Positions 15,813 to 24,974 of a stretch of DNA of 39,409 nucleotides are shown here, piece after piece; position 1 is the first letter of the stretch; each line of letters opens with the position of its first letter. Origin of the DNA: Candidatus Lambdaproteobacteria bacterium. GTDB lineage: Bacteria; SAR324; JACQKK01. The stretch lies in the NCBI GenBank assembly GCA_016204605.1, contig JACQKK010000059.1, forward strand, positions 1-39,409, given 5' to 3'. A program made the translations under genes and the position numbers. The notes beneath the pieces were generated by a model. It worked only from the letters and a program-made list of their open reading frames with translations, was not told where the DNA came from and did no database searches.

Positions 15813-18800
15813 TCAGCCCGCGGCCGCGCGCTGCACCGATTCGGGCAGCGCGATGGGGACGCCGCGCGGCTTCGGGCTCGCATGCTCCTTGCCCACCAGC
15901 CGGATCACCAGGCGCCGGCGCAGCTTGGGGTCGAGCACGCGGTCGAGCACCGCCGCCACCTCGGCGCGGCTGAGGGTTTCCACGGCGCGGATCTCCTCGC
16001 TCTGGAAATCGAAGCGGGCGTCGTGCTTGAAGGCGACCCAGTACAGGCGCTCCGCGGTATCGGCGAAGGACTTGGGCGGGTCCAGCTTCGCCACGATCAC
16101 GGCCCGCCGCAGCTTCTCGAACTCTTCCTCGGGCAGCTCCCGGAAGGTGCTGCTGAACTGCGGGATGTAGGCCTCCACCCGGTTCAGCACCTCATCGGCC
16201 GGAAACGCGCCCGACTGCACGAGGAAATCGAGCCCCAGCATCTTCTCGTTCTGCGCCACGCCGGCGTATACGATGTAGCCGAGCTGCTGCCGCGTGCGCA
16301 TGTTGAAGTAGAAGGCATCGCCCAGCGCCCGCCCGATCATGAGCAGTGCGCCGCGCAGCCGGGGCTCGCTCGGCCCCGCCTGATAGTGCACCTGCACCAG
16401 CGAGTTGTTGACCGTGAGCCGGTGGGTGAAGACGTGGTCCGCGGCGGAGAGCAGGCGCACCTTCGGCGCGACGCGCTCCGCCGGCGGCAGCGGCGAGCCG
16501 CCCAGGGTATCGAGCGCCCGGCGCAGGGCCGCCCGCGCCTCGTCTTTGGGGAGATTGCCCACCACCACGCCCTGCACGTAGATGCGCCGGAACAGCCGCC
16601 GGGCATAGGCCTGCACCTCCGCCTGGGTGACATCGGCCAGCTCGCGGCGCAAGGCCTCGACGGAGAACGCGGGGGAGTCGAGCAGCAGCCGCTTGTAGTA
16701 GCGCGCCTGCTCGTAGGGCTGGTCGAAGCGCTGGTTGTCCAGTCCGCGCTGGATGCGCTCCTTGATGGAATCGAAGGCCCCCGCCTCGATCTCCACCAGC
16801 TGCATGCGCTCGACGAGTCGCTGGAGCAGCATCAGCATGCGGTCCGAGTACCCATCGAGCCGCAGCACGAGCCCGCTCGCGGCGGCATCGATCGAGTAAT
16901 CGAGCCCGGCCATGCGCAGCGGATAGCCGAACTCGGCGAGCATCTCCTCCATGGCGGCGTCGTAGAGCTGGCCCAGCATCGCCTGCCGCGGCGTGCGGTA
17001 GGTCTGATCGCTCTGGATGTTGAGTACGATGGCCGCCTTGGGCTGGCGGATGCGCCAATCGGGCAGGTACCAGATCTTCGCCTCCGCCGCTTCGAGCAGC
17101 GTCACCGGCAGGGGCAGCGCCGACTTGAGCAGCGTCGCCAGCCGTTCGACCCGCCGGGTCGTGCCCAGCTTGTCGCCGAGGGTGCGGAGCACGGCCTCGC
17201 CGCCCATGAACGCCGTGTCCTCGTGCGCGGCCAGTTGCCCGAGCAGTGGCTGGGGCCACCCCCTGCGCTCCAGGCGCAGCAGGCTCAGGTGGCTCAGCTT
17301 GAGCGGCCCCTCCGGCGCCAGCAGGCGGTTGCTGCGCGGGATGAACGGATTGGGATCGGGCAGGCGCACCTGCGGGTCCGGACGCGCCTGCTCGAGCAGG
17401 GCGTAGGGCTCGCCGGTCAGCTCCCGGTAGCCGTAGCGCGCCTGGTAGTAAGGCTCGACGCGATCCACCGGCAGCCCCCGCCCCACCAGCGTCACGCGCA
17501 TGTTGTCGGGCGTGAGCCGCTCCAGCAGGGTGCGGTAGAGGGCGGGCGCGTAGGTTTCGTACAGGTAGGCGCCTTCGGGCAGCGTCTCCAGCGGGTAATC
17601 CTGCATCAGGCCGGCGAGCTGCTGGGCCATGGCGCCGGGCTCCTGGCTTTCCCGGTAGCGCCAGCCGAGCTCGGCCATCACGCGGTTCTCGTCGAACACG
17701 GTGCGCGGCAGCTCCCGCTCCCGCAGCAGGGCGATGGTGCCGAGCACGTACCGGAGCACCGTCTGGTACTGTGCCAGCCCCTTCGGGGTGAGCCCGATCG
17801 TGATCTGGAGGGAGGCGTAGTCGGCCGTGCTTTCCCCGGAGCCCGCGGAAAGGGAGATGGCCAGGTTCTCCTTCTTCAGCAGCGACAGCAGGCTGCCCGC
17901 CCCCTCATGGCCCAGCACAAAGGCGATCAGGGAAAGCGGCTTCTCCTGCCGGTGCTGCTGCACCGGCGGCAGGGGGAACTCGATCGTGAGCGAGCGGCGC
18001 TCCGAGACCGGCTCCACCGAGATCACCCGCAGGGCCGCCTTGCGCGGCAGGTACTCCTGGGGGAAGCGCGGCTTCGGCAGGCGCCGGTTCTCGATGGCGT
18101 CGAAGCGGCCACGCACGAGCGCCTCCAGTTGATCCAGGCTGCGGCTGCCCACCACGGCCAGCGTCATCAGGTTGCCGGAGTAATGCCCGCGCCAGAACGC
18201 CTTGAGCTCGTCGGGGCCCACCCTGGCCAGGGTCTTCAGGTTCCCCGTCGCGAAGCGGTTGATGGGATGGTCCGGCTTGTACAGGGTGCGCTGCACCTGC
18301 CGGGCGCGCCAGAAGTCGTTCTCGATGTTCTTCGAGTGCTCCGAATCCACGGCGCGCACCTCCCGCTCCGCGTATTCCGGGTTGAACAGGGGGGCGATGA
18401 AGAACTGCGCGAACCGGTCCAGCGCGCCCTCGAAGTGCTCGTGGGCGACGCTGAAGAAGAAGTTGGTCTGATCGTCGGCGGTGAAGGCGTTGCTGAAGCC
18501 GTTGCGCGTGCCGAGGAAGCGCTGGTACTCGCCGCCGTCGGGATACTTCTGCGTGCCCAGGAACAGCATGTGCTCGAGGAAGTGGGCGAGCCCCGGCTGC
18601 CCGGCGGGGTCGGCGAGCGAGCCCACGCCGACAGCCATGGCCGCCGCGGAGCGGTCGGCCTGCGGATCGGAGACCAGCATCACACGCAAGTCGTTGGGCA
18701 GCACCAGCCGCCGGTACTGCACCTCGGCGGTGGCGGGGCGCAGCAGGGAGCCCGCGTGCTGCGGCACCTGCTCCCGCGGCTGGCAGCTCCCCGCCATGAG

Positions 18801-18959
18801 CGCGGTCAACGCCAGCACGGCGGCGATCCAAGGGGCGGTCATCCAGGGGGCGATCAGCCAGGGGGCAATCATCCCAGGGATGATGGCGCGCACCGTTCGG
18901 TGCAGCGGGGGGCGCAGGGGGCGGCGGCGTGGCGCCATCGGCAGTCCTTCCAGTGCCAT
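15813..18959 (-). CDS. M16 family zinc metalloprotease (insulinase/pitrilysin type), probable lipoprotein
   Basis: A 1048-aa protein of the size and domain order of protease III/insulysin. The inverted zinc motif HFLEH is near residues 126-130 in [22 protein letters not shown], and the third ligand is expected in the [14 protein letters not shown] segment downstream. Inactive C-terminal M16 repeats follow to the end ([14 protein letters not shown] is a typical C-terminal feature). The ATG at 18959 has GAGGAA upstream; the frame extends further but without support. The N-terminus has Arg-rich residues, a hydrophobic stretch and then AGSC, a plausible though imperfect lipobox, so it may be a periplasmic lipoprotein. 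The hydrophobic stretch contains a threefold IAPWx repeat encoded by 15-base tandem repeats. Confidence 0.92.
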   Translation of the reverse strand: MALEGLPMAPRRRPLRPPLHRTVRAIIPGMIAPWLIAPWMTAPWIAAVLALTALMAGSCQPREQVPQHAGSLLRPATAEVQYRRLVLPNDLRVMLVSDPQADRSAAAMAVGVGSLADPAGQPGLAHFLEHMLFLGTQKYPDGGEYQRFLGTRNGFSNAFTADDQTNFFFSVAHEHFEGALDRFAQFFIAPLFNPEYAEREVRAVDSEHSKNIENDFWRARQVQRTLYKPDHPINRFATGNLKTLARVGPDELKAFWRGHYSGNLMTLAVVGSRSLDQLEALVRGRFDAIENRRLPKPRFPQEYLPRKAALRVISVEPVSERRSLTIEFPLPPVQQHRQEKPLSLIAFVLGHEGAGSLLSLLKKENLAISLSAGSGESTADYASLQITIGLTPKGLAQYQTVLRYVLGTIALLRERELPRTVFDENRVMAELGWRYRESQEPGAMAQQLAGLMQDYPLETLPEGAYLYETYAPALYRTLLERLTPDNMRVTLVGRGLPVDRVEPYYQARYGYRELTGEPYALLEQARPDPQVRLPDPNPFIPRSNRLLAPEGPLKLSHLSLLRLERRGWPQPLLGQLAAHEDTAFMGGEAVLRTLGDKLGTTRRVERLATLLKSALPLPVTLLEAAEAKIWYLPDWRIRQPKAAIVLNIQSDQTYRTPRQAMLGQLYDAAMEEMLAEFGYPLRMAGLDYSIDAAASGLVLRLDGYSDRMLMLLQRLVERMQLVEIEAGAFDSIKERIQRGLDNQRFDQPYEQARYYKRLLLDSPAFSVEALRRELADVTQAEVQAYARRLFRRIYVQGVVVGNLPKDEARAALRRALDTLGGSPLPPAERVAPKVRLLSAADHVFTHRLTVNNSLVQVHYQAGPSEPRLRGALLMIGRALGDAFYFNMRTRQQLGYIVYAGVAQNEKMLGLDFLVQSGAFPADEVLNRVEAYIPQFSSTFRELPEEEFEKLRRAVIVAKLDPPKSFADTAERLYWVAFKHDARFDFQSEEIRAVETLSRAEVAAVLDRVLDPKLRRRLVIRLVGKEHASPKPRGVPIALPESVQRAAAG
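18826..18870 (-). repeat. 15-base tandem repeat inside the M16 signal region
   Basis: Three consecutive 15-base units (18826-18840, 18841-18855, 18856-18870; plus-strand pattern ATCCAGGGGGCGATC with variants) and a degenerate fourth to 18885. They encode repeats of Ala-Pro-Trp plus two hydrophobic residues in the hydrophobic core of the signal peptide. Copy-number change would keep the frame. Confidence 0.8.
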
Positions 18960-19268
18960 CGTCTTCGGTTCCTCGCGAGGGGACGATCGGGTGCAGGGGG
19001 TGGGCGGCGGGCGCCCACCGTTCCGCCGAGTGTACGGCAAAACCGCGCCGGCGCCCACTACCCGAGGCGGGCCCGGCTTGCCCTCATGCGGGGATGGGGC
19101 TATCGTGGGGCATTCGCACACCGTGCGCGGCGGCTGGCCCGCAAGGCACGGCCACACCGCGCGCCCATCGCGATTTCACCGGATCTTGGCGGGGCGGAGC
19201 ACCGGCGCGGCAGGCGTGACCGCCGATCGGCACGGCTCCATCTCCCGCGCACGCACACAGGGGAATTC
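18960..19268. other. Divergent promoter region between the M16 protease and the aminotransferase
   Basis: No gene is seen in these 309 bases. A weak sigma70-like pair for the aminotransferase is TTGCCC (19078-19083) and TATCGT (19101-19106) with 17 bases between. Both flanking genes must start transcription here, or be read from outside. Confidence 0.4.
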
Positions 19269-20633
19269 ATGGCTACGCCCACGCTCCAGGCGGCACTTTC
19301 GGCCGATCGGCAGCACGTGATCCACCCGCTGCACCACCCGAGCGCCCACACCGCGCCGCGGGTCTGGGTCAAGGGCAAGGGCGCCATCCTCACGGACCTG
19401 GAGGGCAACGACTACATCGACGGCCTCTCCGGCCTCTGGAACGTGAACGTGGGCCACGGCCGCAAAGAGCTGGCCCAGGCCGCCGCCAGGCAGATGGAGA
19501 CGCTCGCCTATGCCTCGGGCTACGTGGGCAGCTCGAACCTGAACATGATCGCCCTGGCCGAGCGGCTGGCCAAGCTCTGCTACCCGCAGATCAACACCTT
19601 CTTCTTCACCAGCGGCGGGGGCGAGAGCACCGAGACCTCGATCAAGACCGCGCGCTTCTTCTGGAAGGCGCTGGGCAAGCCCGACAAGGTCAAGTTCATC
19701 TCCCGCAAGCTGGGCTACCATGGGGTCACGCTGGCGGCCATGAGCGCCACCGGCATGGAGCAGTACTGGCCCATGTTCGAGCCGCGCGTGCCGGGCTTCT
19801 CGCACATCCCCAGCCCGTACCCCTACTACTTCAACCCCGCCTTCACGCCCAGCGAGCGGGCGCCCACTCCCGGCATCGGCGCGGCCAACCTGCTGGAGCA
19901 GGAGATCCTCGCCCAGGGGCCGGAGACGGTGGCCGCCTTCATTGCCGAGCCGGTGCAGGGCGCCGGCGGCGTGATCGTGCCCCAGGACGACTACTTCAAG
20001 CGCATCCGCGAAATCTGCGACCAGTACGAGGTGCTGTTCATCGCCGACGAGGTGATCACCGGCTTCGGCCGCACCGGCCGGTGGTTCGCGCTCGACCACT
20101 GGGGCGTCCAGCCCGACATGGTGAACTTCGCCAAGGGCGTCACCTCGGGGTACCTGCCGCTGGGCGGGGTGGGGGTGAGCGACCGCATCCGCGATGCCAT
20201 CCACAGCGTCGAGCCCGCCAAGCGCTACATGCACGCCTACACCTACTCCGGCCATCCCACCTGCTGCGCCGTGGCCCTGGCCAATCTCGACGTGTTCGAC
20301 AAGGAGGATCTCGTCTCGCGGGCCGCGGAGACCGGCGCCTACCTGCTGGGCCAACTGCGGCGGCTGGAAAAGCACCCCAACGTGGGCGAGGCGCGGGGCT
20401 TGGGGATGATGGCAGCCCTCGAGATCGTCGAGGACAAGGCGGCGCGCAAACCGTTCGCCGCAGAGCGCAAGGTGGGCGAGCTGATCCACGCCGAGACGGC
20501 CAAGCGCGGCCTCTGGACGCGCGCCCGCGGCGACGTGTACTGCCTGGCGCCCCCGCTCATCACCACCCGGGAGCAGGTGGACCGCATCGTCACCATCCTC
20601 GACGCGTCCATCGCCGCGGTGCTGGGTCGCTGA
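19269..20633 (+). CDS. Class III (fold I) PLP-dependent aminotransferase
   Basis: A 454-aa omega-transaminase-type enzyme. Asp260 in ADEVITGFGRTGRW should hold the pyridine nitrogen of PLP, and Lys289 in FAKGVTSGYLPLGG is the Schiff-base lysine. FFTSGGGESTETSIK is the phosphate-binding region, and the start HPLHHPSAH is typical of the beta-alanine/taurine/putrescine-pyruvate group. Substrates in this group vary (amine or omega-amino acid to pyruvate), so none is assigned. The ATG at 19269 follows CACAGGGGAATTC. The gene is divergent from the M16 protease, and folK follows after a hairpin-rich spacer. Confidence 0.93.
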   Translation: MATPTLQAALSADRQHVIHPLHHPSAHTAPRVWVKGKGAILTDLEGNDYIDGLSGLWNVNVGHGRKELAQAAARQMETLAYASGYVGSSNLNMIALAERLAKLCYPQINTFFFTSGGGESTETSIKTARFFWKALGKPDKVKFISRKLGYHGVTLAAMSATGMEQYWPMFEPRVPGFSHIPSPYPYYFNPAFTPSERAPTPGIGAANLLEQEILAQGPETVAAFIAEPVQGAGGVIVPQDDYFKRIREICDQYEVLFIADEVITGFGRTGRWFALDHWGVQPDMVNFAKGVTSGYLPLGGVGVSDRIRDAIHSVEPAKRYMHAYTYSGHPTCCAVALANLDVFDKEDLVSRAAETGAYLLGQLRRLEKHPNVGEARGLGMMAALEIVEDKAARKPFAAERKVGELIHAETAKRGLWTRARGDVYCLAPPLITTREQVDRIVTILDASIAAVLGR

Positions 20634-20676
20634 GCGGACAGCACCGGATTGAAGGGTCCATGGCTCTCCGGCCGCT

Positions 20677-20759
20677 CCCTTCCCCCGCGGCGGGGGAGGG
20701 CCGCGGTGGGGGGCTTTCGGCCCCCCCCATCCTGACCTGCCCCCCGCGAAGGGGGTAGG
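20677..20759. repeat. Cluster of three C/G-run hairpins
   Basis: Three adjacent hairpins lie between the aminotransferase and folK: CCCCC/GGGGG around 20682-20696; GGGGGGC/GCCCCCC with loop TTTCG at 20708-20726; and CCCCC/GGGGG with loop GCGAA at 20741-20755. Similar C/G-run hairpins occur at 712-727 and 14523-14577, suggesting one family of extragenic repeat. Confidence 0.7.
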
Positions 20760-20799
20760 AATCTTCGGGCACAGAGCCACCCCGAGATCGGCCCACATC

Positions 20800-21318
20800 A
20801 TGGCTCGCGCCTACATCGCCCTGGGCTCGAACGTCGCCCCCGAGCGCCATCTGCCGGAGGCCGTGCGGCGGCTCGGCCGGCGCATGGCGGTGACGGCCCG
20901 CAGCCGGGTCTACCGCACGCCGCCCTGGGGCTATCTGGACCAGCCGCCGTTTCTCAATGCCGCGCTCGCCGTCGAGACGAGCCTCGCTCCGCTGCCGCTG
21001 CTCGAGCTGCTGCTCGGGATCGAGCGCGAGCTGGGCCGCGTGCGTACCCTCCCCAACGGCCCGCGCACCATCGACCTGGACCTGCTGCTCTATGGCGTCG
21101 GTGGCGACCTCGTGGTGGCGACCGGCCGCCTCACCCTGCCCCATCCGCGGCTGCACGAGCGGGCATTCGTGCTGGTGCCGCTGGCCGACGTCGCGCCCGA
21201 CCTCCGCCACCCGCTGCTGGGGTTGACCGTGCGCGAGCTGCTGGCGCGGGTGGACACCGCGGGGGTGGAGGCGGTGGACGAGATCCTGACGCCCCCCCTG
21301 GCAGGAGCCCAGCCTTGA
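20800..21318 (+). CDS. folK: 2-amino-4-hydroxy-6-hydroxymethyldihydropteridine pyrophosphokinase (HPPK)
   Basis: A 172-aa folate-biosynthesis enzyme that transfers pyrophosphate from ATP to hydroxymethyl-dihydropterin. The signature RTIDLDLLLYG is present, with the metal-binding Asp93 and Asp95 (E. coli Asp95 and Asp97). IALGSNVAPERHL at the start and LPHPRLHERAFVLVPLADVAPD near the end are standard. Its stop codon overlaps the TTG start of the next gene by four bases (TTGA), so the two are translationally coupled. Confidence 0.95.
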   Translation: MARAYIALGSNVAPERHLPEAVRRLGRRMAVTARSRVYRTPPWGYLDQPPFLNAALAVETSLAPLPLLELLLGIERELGRVRTLPNGPRTIDLDLLLYGVGGDLVVATGRLTLPHPRLHERAFVLVPLADVAPDLRHPLLGLTVRELLARVDTAGVEAVDEILTPPLAGAQP

Positions 21319-22907
21319 ACGCGGCCCGCGTGGTGCGGAGGGCTGCCGCCGGCGCCGCGGCATTCCTGCTGGCGCTGCCCGCCCAGGGCGCGCGCGCCGC
21401 GGAGCTGGGCGATACCTACGCGCACCTGGAGCGCGTCCGGCAGGTGGCGGGGCTAAAGCCGTTCCGGCGCAACGCGCTGCTGGAGGCGGCCGCCGCCCGC
21501 CATGCCCGCTACCTGGCGCTCAACCGCACGCGCGGCCACTTCGAGCAGCAGGGCCGGCCCGCCTTCGCCGGCTATTCCGTCGCGGAGCGCACCAAGCAGG
21601 CGGGGTACTCCGCCTTCCGCGTAGGCGAAAACGTTGCGACGGGGAATCACGCGGGCGTCCAGTCCGTGGACGGACTGATGACGGCCCTCTACCACCGGCT
21701 GGGGTTTCTGGCGTTCGGCAGCGATGAGGTGGGGATCGGCATCGACCAGGCCGGGCCGGAGGAGCGGAAGTTCGTCTTCAACATGGGAGATTCCGCCCTG
21801 CGCGCCTTCTGCGCCGACCCGCCCGCGTCCGCGCTGTTCCGGCCGCCGGGGCGCTATGTCGAGCTGTGCCCGCAAGGGCTGAGGGTGCACGATGCGGCCT
21901 ACTCCGCGCTGTCCACGGCCACCAGCCGCGGCCACCCGCGGGTGGTGCTCTGGCCGCCGCCCGATGGCGCGGATGTGGTGCCCGCGTTCTTCGACGAGGA
22001 CCCCGACCCGCTCCCGGACCGCGAGGTCTCCGGGAACCCCATCACCGTGCAGTTCAATCCGGCGCGGGTGGGCCGGGTGCGGCTGCTCGAGTTCGCGCTG
22101 TTCCGCGCCGATGGCGCCGGGGCGCCGGGGCGATCGGAGCGCCCCCGGCCGGCGCCCGTCGGCAACACCCGGGTGCTCACGCGCGCAAGCGACCCGAACC
22201 GGGAGCTGACGGCGCACGAGTTCGCCCTGTTTCCGCTCGATCGGCTGGACTGGAACGCGGGCTATCGGGTGCGCGCCCGGTTCGAGGCGGACGGGCGCGA
22301 GGAGCTGCTGGAGTGGAGCTTCCGCACGCGGGCCCTCGATGTGCCCCTCTACACGGTGCAGGCGCGCGGCGAGACCGTCCCCGTCCGTGCGGCCACGGCG
22401 TACGCGCTGTACATCCCGCCGACGGCTGACCTGCCTGTCGTGCGCCGGTTCGACTCCTCGATGCCTCAGGGCGCCGCCGCCCAGATCGACTTCATCGATG
22501 GGAACACGCTGCGGGCCGTGGTCACCGCCCCGCACTGCCAGACCGTCACCGTGCGGCTCGGCGGCGAGCGCCACGTCAGGCTGCGCGTCGCCGGGCAGGA
22601 CAACACCGGCGCCCAGCATCCCGAGGCCGAGCTGTACAAGGGCTGCGGCGAGTTCGCCGCGGATTTCCGCATCGAGGGGAACGGGGAAGTGCTGCCGGCG
22701 CGGTCGGGAGCGGCCCTGCTGGTCTACGTGCGTTCGGGAGCCGTCGGCCAGGTGCGCTGGCGCTACCCCGAGGACGTGGCCGTCTCGATCGACGTGCAGG
22801 ATGAGCACACGTTGCGGCTGAGCGTGCGCGGCCCCCCGGGCCGCACCGTCGAGGTGCAGCTCGCCGGCGGGCGCTCGTTCCGCGTCAAGATCACCGGGGA
22901 GCCGTAG
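21315..22907 (+). CDS. Exported CAP/SCP-domain (YkwD-like) protein with duplicated C-terminal module
   Basis: A 530-aa protein starting at TTG (21315), with GGAG at 21304-21307, overlapping folK by four bases. A signal peptide ends near ARAAELGD. A CAP domain of the YkwD type follows (about residues 35-185): ARHARYLALNRTRGHF, VAERTKQAGY, VGENVATG, MTALYHRLGFL and DEVGIGI carry the usual His/Glu positions. A middle region holds beta-rich segments of the kind seen after such domains. Residues about 355-430 and 455-530 form an internal repeat: both start GE-x-x-P-x-R and both have an ID-x-x-D-x-x-TLR strand followed by TV-x-V-x-L-x-G-x-R. Role unknown; cell-envelope or matrix binding is a guess. 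Confidence 0.8.
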   Translation: MNAARVVRRAAAGAAAFLLALPAQGARAAELGDTYAHLERVRQVAGLKPFRRNALLEAAAARHARYLALNRTRGHFEQQGRPAFAGYSVAERTKQAGYSAFRVGENVATGNHAGVQSVDGLMTALYHRLGFLAFGSDEVGIGIDQAGPEERKFVFNMGDSALRAFCADPPASALFRPPGRYVELCPQGLRVHDAAYSALSTATSRGHPRVVLWPPPDGADVVPAFFDEDPDPLPDREVSGNPITVQFNPARVGRVRLLEFALFRADGAGAPGRSERPRPAPVGNTRVLTRASDPNRELTAHEFALFPLDRLDWNAGYRVRARFEADGREELLEWSFRTRALDVPLYTVQARGETVPVRAATAYALYIPPTADLPVVRRFDSSMPQGAAAQIDFIDGNTLRAVVTAPHCQTVTVRLGGERHVRLRVAGQDNTGAQHPEAELYKGCGEFAADFRIEGNGEVLPARSGAALLVYVRSGAVGQVRWRYPEDVAVSIDVQDEHTLRLSVRGPPGRTVEVQLAGGRSFRVKITGEP

Positions 22908-22947
22908 CCGCGCGGAGGCTGCGCCCGGCGCTCGTCGAAGCGGTGGG

Positions 22948-23256
22948 TCAGAACACGGGCTTGAAGATCTGCCCGGGCTTCAGCAGCTTGAACATCTCGA
23001 TGTTCTCTTCCTGGCAAACCAGGCTGAAAAAGTCGCAATTCGTGCACGTGGCATGCTTCTCGGCGAAGGTGCCCTGAATCTCGCCTCCGCAGAACGTGCC
23101 CGAGACGGCCCAGCAGATCCTGCCCGCGAAACGGCCCCGGTTCAGCCCGTCCGCCCCATCGTCGATGGTCGCCGGGCACAGGCCGAACTGGGCCACCTTG
23201 TTGCCGCCCGGTTGACGGCCGCACTTCTTGTACTCCCAGCAGTTCCTCGCGTGCAT
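22948..23256 (-). CDS. Two-CW domain protein (Cys-rich, function unknown)
   Basis: A 102-aa protein with eight Cys arranged as in the two-CW domain family: NCWEYKKC, a CPA segment, AGRICW, GTFCGG, QGTFAEKH, then ATCTNCDFF and LVC. The pattern suggests binding of a metal or Fe-S cluster, or a redox-active thiol set, and no signal peptide is visible. The family is known from anaerobe- and deltaproteobacteria-type genomes and has no assigned role. The ATG at 23256 has GAGGAGGCACACCG upstream. It lies 118 bases after the dehydratase gene on the same strand and is convergent with the CAP gene. Confidence 0.8.
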   Translation of the reverse strand: MHARNCWEYKKCGRQPGGNKVAQFGLCPATIDDGADGLNRGRFAGRICWAVSGTFCGGEIQGTFAEKHATCTNCDFFSLVCQEENIEMFKLLKPGQIFKPVF

Positions 23257-23374
23257 CGGTGTGCCTCCTCTTCTCAGCGTACGAAATCACCACTCGCACG
23301 TCGTTCAGGGACTCGCCGCACCGTCGGCGAACCCTCGGATGCTCCCACATACCCGTCTGCCCTTCGATGCCAAG

Positions 23375-24337
23375 TCACGCCCGCTCCGCCCGGAACCAGT
23401 CGGCGACGGCGCCGATATCGGCGTTGCCGCCGCTCAGGATCACGCCCACGCGGCCCCCGGCGAGGCCCGCGACCTTGCGGTGGAACACGGCCGCGAGGCC
23501 CACGGCGCCCGAGGGCTCGACGACGAGCTTGCAGCGCGACCAGAGGAACTCCAGCGTCGAGCGGATCTCCTCCTCGTTGACGGTCACCATCCGCTCCACC
23601 TGCTCTCGGATCACGGCGAAGGTGAGGTCGCCGAGGGCCTTCGGCATCAGGCCGTCGGCCTTGGTCTGGGGATGCTCGACGCGCACGATGCGGCCGGCCT
23701 GGACGGAGAGGTTGGCCTTGGCCGCGCCCTCGGGCTCGACGCCGATCACGCGCGCGCCGGGGCGCAGGTGGCGGGTGGCCACGGCCGTGCCGGAAAGCAG
23801 TCCGCCCCCGCCGCAGGGGGCGAGCACGGCATCCAGCTCCGGCACGTCCTGCACCAGCTCGAGCGCCGCCGTGCCCTGGCCGGCCATCACCGCGGGGTGG
23901 TTGAAGGGCGGCACCAGCGCGAGTCCGCGCTCGGCCTGGAGCTGCGCGGCCACCTCCTCCCGCTCCTGCCGGGCCGGATCGTAGGTCACCACCTCGCCGC
24001 CGTAGCCCTTGACGGCCGCCACCTTCACCTTGGGCGCCGTGGTGGGCATGACGATCAGCGCGCGGATGGCCAGCAGCTTCCCGGCCAGCGCCACCGCCTG
24101 GCCGTGGTTGCCCGAGGAGTAGGTGATCACCCCGGCCCGCTGCTGCGCATCGCTCAGGGAAGCGAGCGCGTTGTACGCGCCGCGGATCTTGAAGGCCCCC
24201 GTGCGCTGGAGGTTCTCGCACTTGAGGAACACCGCGCAGCCCGCCAGAGCGTCCAGCGTGCGCGAGGTCAGCACGGGGGTGCGGTGGGCCACGCCCTGCA
24301 GGCGCGCGGCAGCCGCTTCGATCTGGGCGAATTCCAC
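23375..24337 (-). CDS. PLP-dependent threonine dehydratase / serine racemase-like enzyme
   Basis: A 320-aa fold-II PLP enzyme. The PLP lysine is Lys50 in ENLQRTGAFKIRGAYNAL, the substrate loop is SSGNHGQA, the phosphate loop is GGGGLLSG, and GVILSGGNADI lies near the end. It lacks the ACT regulatory domain, as in catabolic threonine ammonia-lyases, serine racemases and hydroxyaspartate ammonia-lyases; which substrate it uses cannot be read from the sequence. I chose the GTG at 24337 because GGAG sits five bases before it and because the first residues then match the usual start (EFAQIEAAAARLQG). The open frame reaches 24451 without support. Confidence 0.9.
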   Translation of the reverse strand: MEFAQIEAAAARLQGVAHRTPVLTSRTLDALAGCAVFLKCENLQRTGAFKIRGAYNALASLSDAQQRAGVITYSSGNHGQAVALAGKLLAIRALIVMPTTAPKVKVAAVKGYGGEVVTYDPARQEREEVAAQLQAERGLALVPPFNHPAVMAGQGTAALELVQDVPELDAVLAPCGGGGLLSGTAVATRHLRPGARVIGVEPEGAAKANLSVQAGRIVRVEHPQTKADGLMPKALGDLTFAVIREQVERMVTVNEEEIRSTLEFLWSRCKLVVEPSGAVGLAAVFHRKVAGLAGGRVGVILSGGNADIGAVADWFRAERA

Positions 24338-24549
24338 GAATGCTCCACGATGACGGTCCGGGGCGATGTCCACCGGCACGCCGTCCCCTGGCGACCGGGC
24401 GGAACCGAGGCCTGGCGTCGAGTCTAGCAGAGTCCCGCGCGGGCGGCGCAAGCCCCAGGGGCCAGGCAGTTGATTAACGCCGGATGAGGCCGATCCCGTC
24501 GCGCCGACCCGCGGAGGGCGCCCAGCACGGTGCGCCGCAGCGCCCCGCC

Positions 24550-24713
24550 TCAGGCCGCCTCGTCGTCCGTCGCCCGGAATCCGGCATCCTCGAGCGCCGT
24601 GTTCAGCGTCGCGCGGGCGATGTCCTGGCCCGCAGCCCGCCGATTCCGCTTCCCGCTCGGGCCAGCCCCGCCTCCCCGTGGCACACGTGACTTGTCGCCG
24701 CTCTCACCTCCAT
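24550..24713 (-). pseudogene. Possible remnant of a small HMA-like gene
   Basis: The minus strand ending at the TGA at 24550-24552 reads GQDIARATLNTALEDAGFRA plus an acidic tail, with the look of the last helix of a heavy-metal-associated (HMA) domain. Upstream in the same frame the sequence becomes Gly/Arg-rich with no Met-x-Cys-x-x-Cys motif. An ATG at 24713 with GGGGAAC before it is in a different frame. It could be a decayed copper-chaperone-type gene, or chance. I give it low weight. Confidence 0.2.
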
Positions 24714-24758
24714 GTTCCCCACAGGCTGCGTCAGCCCGGCCTCCGTGGCCTAAATACT

Positions 24759-24775
24759 ATACCCGAGCAGGGTAT
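24759..24775 (-). promoter_or_regulatory. MerR-type operator-like palindrome
   Basis: ATACCC (24759-24764) and GGGTAT (24770-24775) flank five bases. Read on the minus strand, TTGCTC precedes the palindrome and TAGTAT follows, 17 bases apart, so the palindrome fills a promoter spacer as in MerR-family metal-responsive promoters. It points toward the HMA-like fragment. No MerR-family regulator gene is in the window. Confidence 0.3.
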
Positions 24776-24974
24776 GGAGCAAGAAGAGCGCGGAGCAGGT
24801 AGTGATTTGCCGCGCCCCGCTGTTGGCGGTACAAGAGACGGTGCAGGAACGCCAGGTGCGCGGGGTGCGGGATCGGGCCCGGCCTGCATCGGGAAATCGG
24901 TACGGGGTTCGCATGGCGCGAGCCGGAGCCCTGGACGCCGTTGTCCGTATTCCGCCAGGGAAGGTGAGCCCACG

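Larger units (their letters stand above)
24338..24974. other. Gene-poor spacer with an operator-like palindrome
   Basis: No complete gene is supported in these 637 bases. Two things stand out and are listed separately: a minus-strand fragment at 24550-24713 whose last 25 codons look protein-like, and an inverted repeat with promoter-like hexamers at 24759-24775. The 200 bases before the OmpW-like gene are otherwise featureless. Confidence 0.5.

Noticed and set aside
15552..19268. A very long plus-strand open frame antisense to the macrodomain and M16 genes, in frame with the aminotransferase
   Set aside because: It is a GC-bias shadow. Its translation is His/Arg/Gly/Gln-rich with no domain, while the minus strand encodes clear macro and M16 motifs. 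The real aminotransferase starts at 19269.
24484..24802. Plus-strand frames in the gene-poor spacer before the OmpW-like gene
   Set aside because: Composition is non-protein-like. The opposite strand carries the only protein-like stretch, and even that is weak.
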